Below, one piece after another: positions 60,702 to 64,000 of a stretch of 64,000 bases of DNA. This stretch comes from Conyzicola nivalis_A (lineage in GTDB: Bacteria > Actinomycetota > Actinomycetes > Actinomycetales > Microbacteriaceae): assembly GCF_040548875.1 (NCBI RefSeq), contig NZ_JBEPSJ010000002.1:124001-188000 (forward strand), in the 5' to 3' direction. The first letter of the stretch is position 1. Each line of letters starts with the position of its first letter. The translations under genes were made by a program, and so were the position numbers. Below the pieces are notes generated by a model. It did not search any database and was not told where the DNA came from. It was given only the letters and a program-made list of their open reading frames with translations.

Positions 60702-62209
60702 CAGAAGAGTCCCTTCGGCCCGGCGGGCAGGGCGGTCGCGGTGACGGTGAGGCCGCCGAGCTCCTCGGCGGTGAGCTCGGGCAGTCGCTGCACGAGGTCG
60801 AGGAAACGCTCGATCTCGGCGGGCTCGAGCACGCCGTCGGCGAGCGCGCGGAACTTCGCGACGTACTGCTCGCGGGCGAAGGGGCGGGCCCCCAGCGGAT
60901 GCGCGTCGGCTACGGCGATCTCGTCGACGATCACGGTGCCGTCGGTCAGCTCGATCTCGACGCGGCCGCCGAACGCCTTCTCGGCGGGATCGTTGGAATG
61001 ATACCGGCGGGTCCACTCGGCGTCCTCCTGGGTGGTGACCCGGTTCCACAGCTCGACCGTGTCGGGGCGGGCGGCGCGCTCCGGCGCGTACGAGCGTTCG
61101 TGGTGCCACTCGCCGTCCTGCAGCGCGACCGTGAAGATGTACGGGATCGAGTGGTCGAGCGTCTCGCGGCTGGCGGTCGGGTCGTACTTCTGCGGATCGT
61201 TCGCGCCCGAGCCGATCACGTAGTGGGTGTGGTGGCTGGTGTGCAGAACGACCTTCTTGATCGCCGCGGGGTCCCGTCGAAGGGCCGGATGCTTCGTTCC
61301 TAGCGCCCTCGCGAGGTCGATCCATGCCTGCGCCTGGTACTCGGCGGAGTGCTCCTTCGTGTAGCTGTCGAGGATCGCGCGCTTGGCCTCCCCCGCCTCC
61401 GGCAGCGGCACCTCGTAGTGCGCGTCCTTGCCGTCGAGCAGCCAGGCGATCACGCCGTCTTCGCCCTCGTAGATCGGGGTGGGGCTGGTCTGACCGCGCA
61501 TGGCACGGTCGACGGCCTCGACGGCCATCTTCCCGGCGAAGGCCGGTGCATGCGCCTTCCACGTGGAGATCTCGCCCTTGCGCGACTGGCGGGTGGCCGT
61601 CGTGGTGTGCAGCGCCTGGCCGACGGCCTGGAAGATCGTCTCGGGTGCGAGTCCGAGCAGGGTGCCGATTCCGGCGGCGGCGCTCGGGCCGAGGTGGGCG
61701 ACGTGGTCGATCTTGTGGGCGTGCAGGCTGATCGCCTTGACCAGGTCGATCTGGATCTCGTAGCCGGTGGCGATGGCGCGCACCAGGTCCGCTCCGGTGG
61801 ATCCGGCGTGCTGGGCGACCGCGAGGATCGGCGGGATGTTGTCGCCGGGGTGCGAGTACTCAGCCGCGAGGAAGGTGTCGTGGTAGTCGAGCTCGCGCAC
61901 GGCGACGCCGTTCGCCCACGCAGCCCACTCTGGCTGGAAGCGGCCCTCGACGCCGAATACCGTCGAGCCGGTCGCTGAGCCTGTCGAAGCGCGGTCCTGC
62001 GCCTGCGCGCGCGCCGCGACGGCGGGCGCGCGGGTCAGGCTCGCGGTGGCGACCGCCGCGTTGTCGATGATGCGGTTGATCACCATGTCGACGACCTCGG
62101 GGGTCACGGCGACCGGGTCGGCCGCGATCTGGGCGATCTTCCAGGCGAGCTGCTCCTCGCGCGGCAGGTTCTCGTCGCTCGCGTACACGCGCACGGGGTG
62201 GAGTTTCAT
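60701..62209 (-). CDS. prpD: 2-methylcitrate dehydratase
   Basis: 502 residues, MmgE/PrpD family. Dehydrates 2-methylcitrate to 2-methyl-cis-aconitate (in some cases also rehydrating it). AWANGVAVRELDYHDTFLAAEYSHPGDNIPPILAVAQ is the signature, followed by KIDHVAHLGPSAAAGIGTLLGL, RQSRKGEISTWKAHAPAFAGKMA and DHSIPYIFTVALQDGEWHHERSY. Residues about 71-80 (DRASTGSATG) are encoded by the dispersed CTGAGCCTGTCGAAG element just before the conserved block. Overlaps the GntR gene stop by 4 bp. Confidence 0.96.
   Translation of the reverse strand: MKLHPVRVYASDENLPREEQLAWKIAQIAADPVAVTPEVVDMVINRIIDNAAVATASLTRAPAVAARAQAQDRASTGSATGSTVFGVEGRFQPEWAAWANGVAVRELDYHDTFLAAEYSHPGDNIPPILAVAQHAGSTGADLVRAIATGYEIQIDLVKAISLHAHKIDHVAHLGPSAAAGIGTLLGLAPETIFQAVGQALHTTTATRQSRKGEISTWKAHAPAFAGKMAVEAVDRAMRGQTSPTPIYEGEDGVIAWLLDGKDAHYEVPLPEAGEAKRAILDSYTKEHSAEYQAQAWIDLARALGTKHPALRRDPAAIKKVVLHTSHHTHYVIGSGANDPQKYDPTASRETLDHSIPYIFTVALQDGEWHHERSYAPERAARPDTVELWNRVTTQEDAEWTRRYHSNDPAEKAFGGRVEIELTDGTVIVDEIAVADAHPLGARPFAREQYVAKFRALADGVLEPAEIERFLDLVQRLPELTAEELGGLTVTATALPAGPKGLF
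61970..61997. repeat. Dispersed CTGAGCCTGTCGAAG-type element inside prpD
   Basis: GGTCGCTGAGCCTGTCGAAG at 61971-61990, then CGCGGTCC. One copy, in frame, in an N-terminal surface linker. Confidence 0.88.
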
Positions 62210-62853
62210 TGCGGGTTCCTTTCCATCGAACCGAGGATGTTTTTGAGGCTGCGGTACAGGTGCAGCTGGGTGGCGTGGGCGGCGAGCGACTCCGAGCCGT
62301 CGACGATCGCATCGACGATCATGAGGTGCTCGCGGGCGGCTTCGCGGAGTCGCTCCGGGTCGTCGTGCGAGAGGCGGCGGATTCGAGCGACGTGCGTGCG
62401 CACCCCGGCGAGGGTCGAGACCAGGAGGGGGTTCTGCACCGCGTCGTCGATGGCAGCGTCGAGGCGCGCGACGAGCTCGTAGTACTCGTGCCGCACGGGG
62501 TCGCCGTTGTCGAGAAGCTCGTGCGCCTGCCGCAGTTCGCGCTGGAGGCCCTCGAACACCGCGGGGTCGCGGCGTCGCGCTGCGAGGCGGGCGGCCTGCT
62601 CTTCGAGCGCGCTGCGCACCTCGAACAGCTCGGCGATGCGCGTCAACGGAACGTCGGTCACGACGAGGCCGCGCCCCGAGTGCGCTGCGACGAGCCCGTC
62701 GGCGGCGAGGCGCGAGAGGGCCTCGCGCAAGGGTGTGCGGGAGACGCCGAGCCGGCTGGACTGCTCCACCTCGGCGAGCAGCGTGCCCGGCGCTAGCTCG
62801 CCGTCGATGATCTGCTCGCGCAGAACGGAGTAGGCCCGGTCGCTAGCGCGCAT
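62206..62853 (-). CDS. GntR-family (FadR subfamily) regulator of the propionate operon
   Basis: 215 residues. Winged helix: AYSVLREQIIDGELAPGTLLAEVEQSSRLGVSRTPLREALSRLAADGLV, then the wing HSGRGLVVTD. FCD effector domain with FEVRSALEEQAARLAA and REHLMIVDAIVDGSESLAAHATQLH. ATG at 62851-62853 with GGAGGG upstream. As first gene of the prp operon with candidate operators before it, it probably autoregulates and responds to a methylcitrate-cycle intermediate; the effector is inferred. Confidence 0.9.
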   Translation of the reverse strand: MRASDRAYSVLREQIIDGELAPGTLLAEVEQSSRLGVSRTPLREALSRLAADGLVAAHSGRGLVVTDVPLTRIAELFEVRSALEEQAARLAARRRDPAVFEGLQRELRQAHELLDNGDPVRHEYYELVARLDAAIDDAVQNPLLVSTLAGVRTHVARIRRLSHDDPERLREAAREHLMIVDAIVDGSESLAAHATQLHLYRSLKNILGSMERNPQ

Positions 62854-62871
62854 CCACGTCCCTCCGTCGGT

Positions 62872-62933
62872 TTGTATACACAGGCTATCCCCTTTGTCTC
62901 GTTTTACCCAAGAATCGCGCTCTGTGTATGCAA
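62872..62933. promoter_or_regulatory. Paired TTGTATACACAG-type operators upstream of the propionate operon
   Basis: TTGTATACACAG (62872-62883) and its inverse CTGTGTATGCAA (62922-62933) differ by one base and are about 38 bp apart. Each contains a TGTATACA-like half, itself palindromic in the first site, as typical of FCD-type GntR operators. The region lies between the divergent GntR and metallo-hydrolase genes and is AT-rich relative to surroundings. Confidence 0.65.
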
Positions 62934-62985
62934 TGACGGCGGCTGGCGGGTGGGTTTGCCGCCCACGCGGGGGTACGCTCGGGCC

Positions 62986-63828
62986 ATGGCCCCTGTCACG
63001 ACGATGTTCCTGGGCACGTCGACCGTCCTGGTGAGCGACGGCACGACGTCGCTCCTCGTCGACGGCTATTTCACCCGGCCGCCGCTGCGCCGCCTGCTCA
63101 CCAACGCGCGACCGGACGGGCGGCTGATCGACTGGGCGCTGCAGCGCGCCGGCATCGACCGGCTCGATCTCGTGCTGGTCTCGCACTCGCACATCGACCA
63201 CGCCCTCGACGCGCCGGTCGTCGCCGACGTGACCGGCGCGCGCCTTGCGGGATCCCCGTCGACTCGCATGATCGCAACCGGCTACGGCCTCGGCATCGAC
63301 GGCTTCGTGCCATTGGAAGCGGGCGAGGCGATCGCGGTCGGCGCGTTCACGCTCACGCCGGTGCACGCGGTGCATTCTCCCGGCGACCGCTACCCTGGCA
63401 CCATCGACGCGCCCGTGACGCTGCCCGCGCGTGCCTCGCAGTTTCGCACTGGCGACTGCTACTCGTTCCACTTCGACCATCCCGAGGGGCGTGTGCTCGT
63501 GCACGCCTCGGCGAACTTCGTCCCGGGCGCGCTCGACGACTACCCGAGCGACGTGTTCTACCTCGGCGCGGCCGGCGCCGGCAGGCAGGACAACGCGTGG
63601 CGCGACCACTACTGGACAGAGACCGTCGTCGCCACCGGCGCGCAGACGGTCTTCCCCGTGCACTTCGACCGCTTCTGGCGCCCGCTGTCCAAGCCGCTCG
63701 CGCCCATGCCGAAATCGGCCGACGACCTGTCGCTGGCCCTCGCCGGCTGGACGGCCCGCGCCCACGGCGAGCGGATCGACTTTCGGATGCCCGAGCTCTG
63801 GAGACGCGAGACGGTCGAACGGGCATAG
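62986..63828 (+). CDS. Metallo-beta-lactamase-fold hydrolase
   Basis: 280 residues from the ATG at 62986. MFLGTSTVLVSDGTTSLLVDGYF begins the fold; the metal motif is VLVSHSHIDHALD (HxHxDH). TPVHAVHSPG supplies another His, and VHASANFVPGALDDYPSDVFYLGAAG and VFPVHFDRFW the remainder. Close in type to UlaG-like or phosphonate/lipid-linked hydrolases; substrate unknown. Unrelated in close detail to the hydrolase at 54163-54927. Divergent from the propionate operon, so the operators may also affect it. Confidence 0.85.
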   Translation: MAPVTTMFLGTSTVLVSDGTTSLLVDGYFTRPPLRRLLTNARPDGRLIDWALQRAGIDRLDLVLVSHSHIDHALDAPVVADVTGARLAGSPSTRMIATGYGLGIDGFVPLEAGEAIAVGAFTLTPVHAVHSPGDRYPGTIDAPVTLPARASQFRTGDCYSFHFDHPEGRVLVHASANFVPGALDDYPSDVFYLGAAGAGRQDNAWRDHYWTETVVATGAQTVFPVHFDRFWRPLSKPLAPMPKSADDLSLALAGWTARAHGERIDFRMPELWRRETVERA

Positions 63829-63850
63829 CGTTCGCGGCCGCGCATCTGAC

Positions 63851-64000
63851 CGGCTGGCTGGCTGGCTGGCTGGCCACTTCGCGCTGTTTCACGGCGCTCC
63901 AAACCGCACAAAGTGGCCGGTCAGGTGGTGATTGCGGCCGTCGGACCGTCCGAGCGTTCGCGGCCGCCCACCTGGCCGGCTCGCTGGCTGGCTGGCTGGC
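63851..64000. repeat. GGCT tetranucleotide runs and a TGGCCACTT palindrome at the window end
   Basis: (GGCT)n runs occur at about 63852-63872 and again at about 63979-64000. Between them CTGGCCACTT (63870-63879) pairs with AAGTGGCCGG (63911-63920), a fourth member of the TGGCCA(C/G)TT palindrome family. No coding potential is seen after 63829; what follows position 64000 is unknown. Confidence 0.8.

Noticed and set aside
63851..64000. CRISPR-like array from the repeated GGCT units
   Set aside because: The units are a simple 4-base tandem run without spacers and there are no cas genes in the window.

Overview
The window is a very GC-rich chromosomal segment, about 70% by eye, dense with genes that often overlap by 1 to 4 bases and frequently start with GTG. 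The gene content (mfd, pth-rplY, prs-glmU-tRNA-Gln, metG-tatD-rsmA-ispE, and rsmI divergent from a protein O-mannosyltransferase) is typical of Actinobacteria. Protein sequence style and repeat types suggest the family Microbacteriaceae; that family assignment is inference. No rRNA, prophage, insertion sequence, integrase or CRISPR array was seen.

Layout. 0-4.6 kb: the start of a phosphoketolase gene, a butanediol-dehydrogenase-like gene, and three diverged paralogues of an unknown single-pass membrane protein. 4.6-11.7 kb: pentapeptide-repeat protein, mfd, an epimerase, pth and rplY. 11.9-22.1 kb: a sugar-acid catabolic locus with mannonate and galactonate dehydratases, KDG kinase, KDPG aldolase, gluconokinase, an ABC importer, a divergent GntR regulator and gnd. 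Imported aldonates would be dehydrated, phosphorylated and cleaved, or gluconate would feed the pentose phosphate pathway. 22-29.4 kb: a CoA-transferase, prs, glmU, tRNA-Gln, MarR and an ABC-F ATPase flanked by a direct repeat. 29.4-42.9 kb: a MOSC protein and two DUF559-type nuclease-like genes (one frameshifted), each bracketed by palindromes. The same stretch holds a translationally coupled epimerase/GT2/DUF2064/methyltransferase set, two membrane molybdopterin oxidoreductases and polytopic glycosyltransferases. 43-50 kb: ispE, rsmA, tatD, metG, rsmI and pmt. 50-57.7 kb: a large secreted/polytopic protein, a DUF255 thioredoxin-fold protein, a metal-dependent hydrolase, and the methionine importer metQNI. 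57.8-62.9 kb: the 2-methylcitrate (propionate) operon with its GntR regulator and an aldo/keto reductase. 63-64 kb: a second metallo-hydrolase and repeat-rich DNA.

Four things stand out. (1) Palindromic intergenic elements with about 10-27 bp arms form families; two families bracket two paralogous DUF559-like nuclease genes, each gene with its own arm sequence. (2) A short element related to CTGAGCCTGTCGAAG sits in five coding sequences in frame, including three tandem 18-bp units inside mfd. (3) Dyads resembling DosR/DevR boxes lie upstream of xfp and the butanediol dehydrogenase gene. (4) A compact glycan/methyltransferase/molybdoenzyme cluster has no obvious assigned function.
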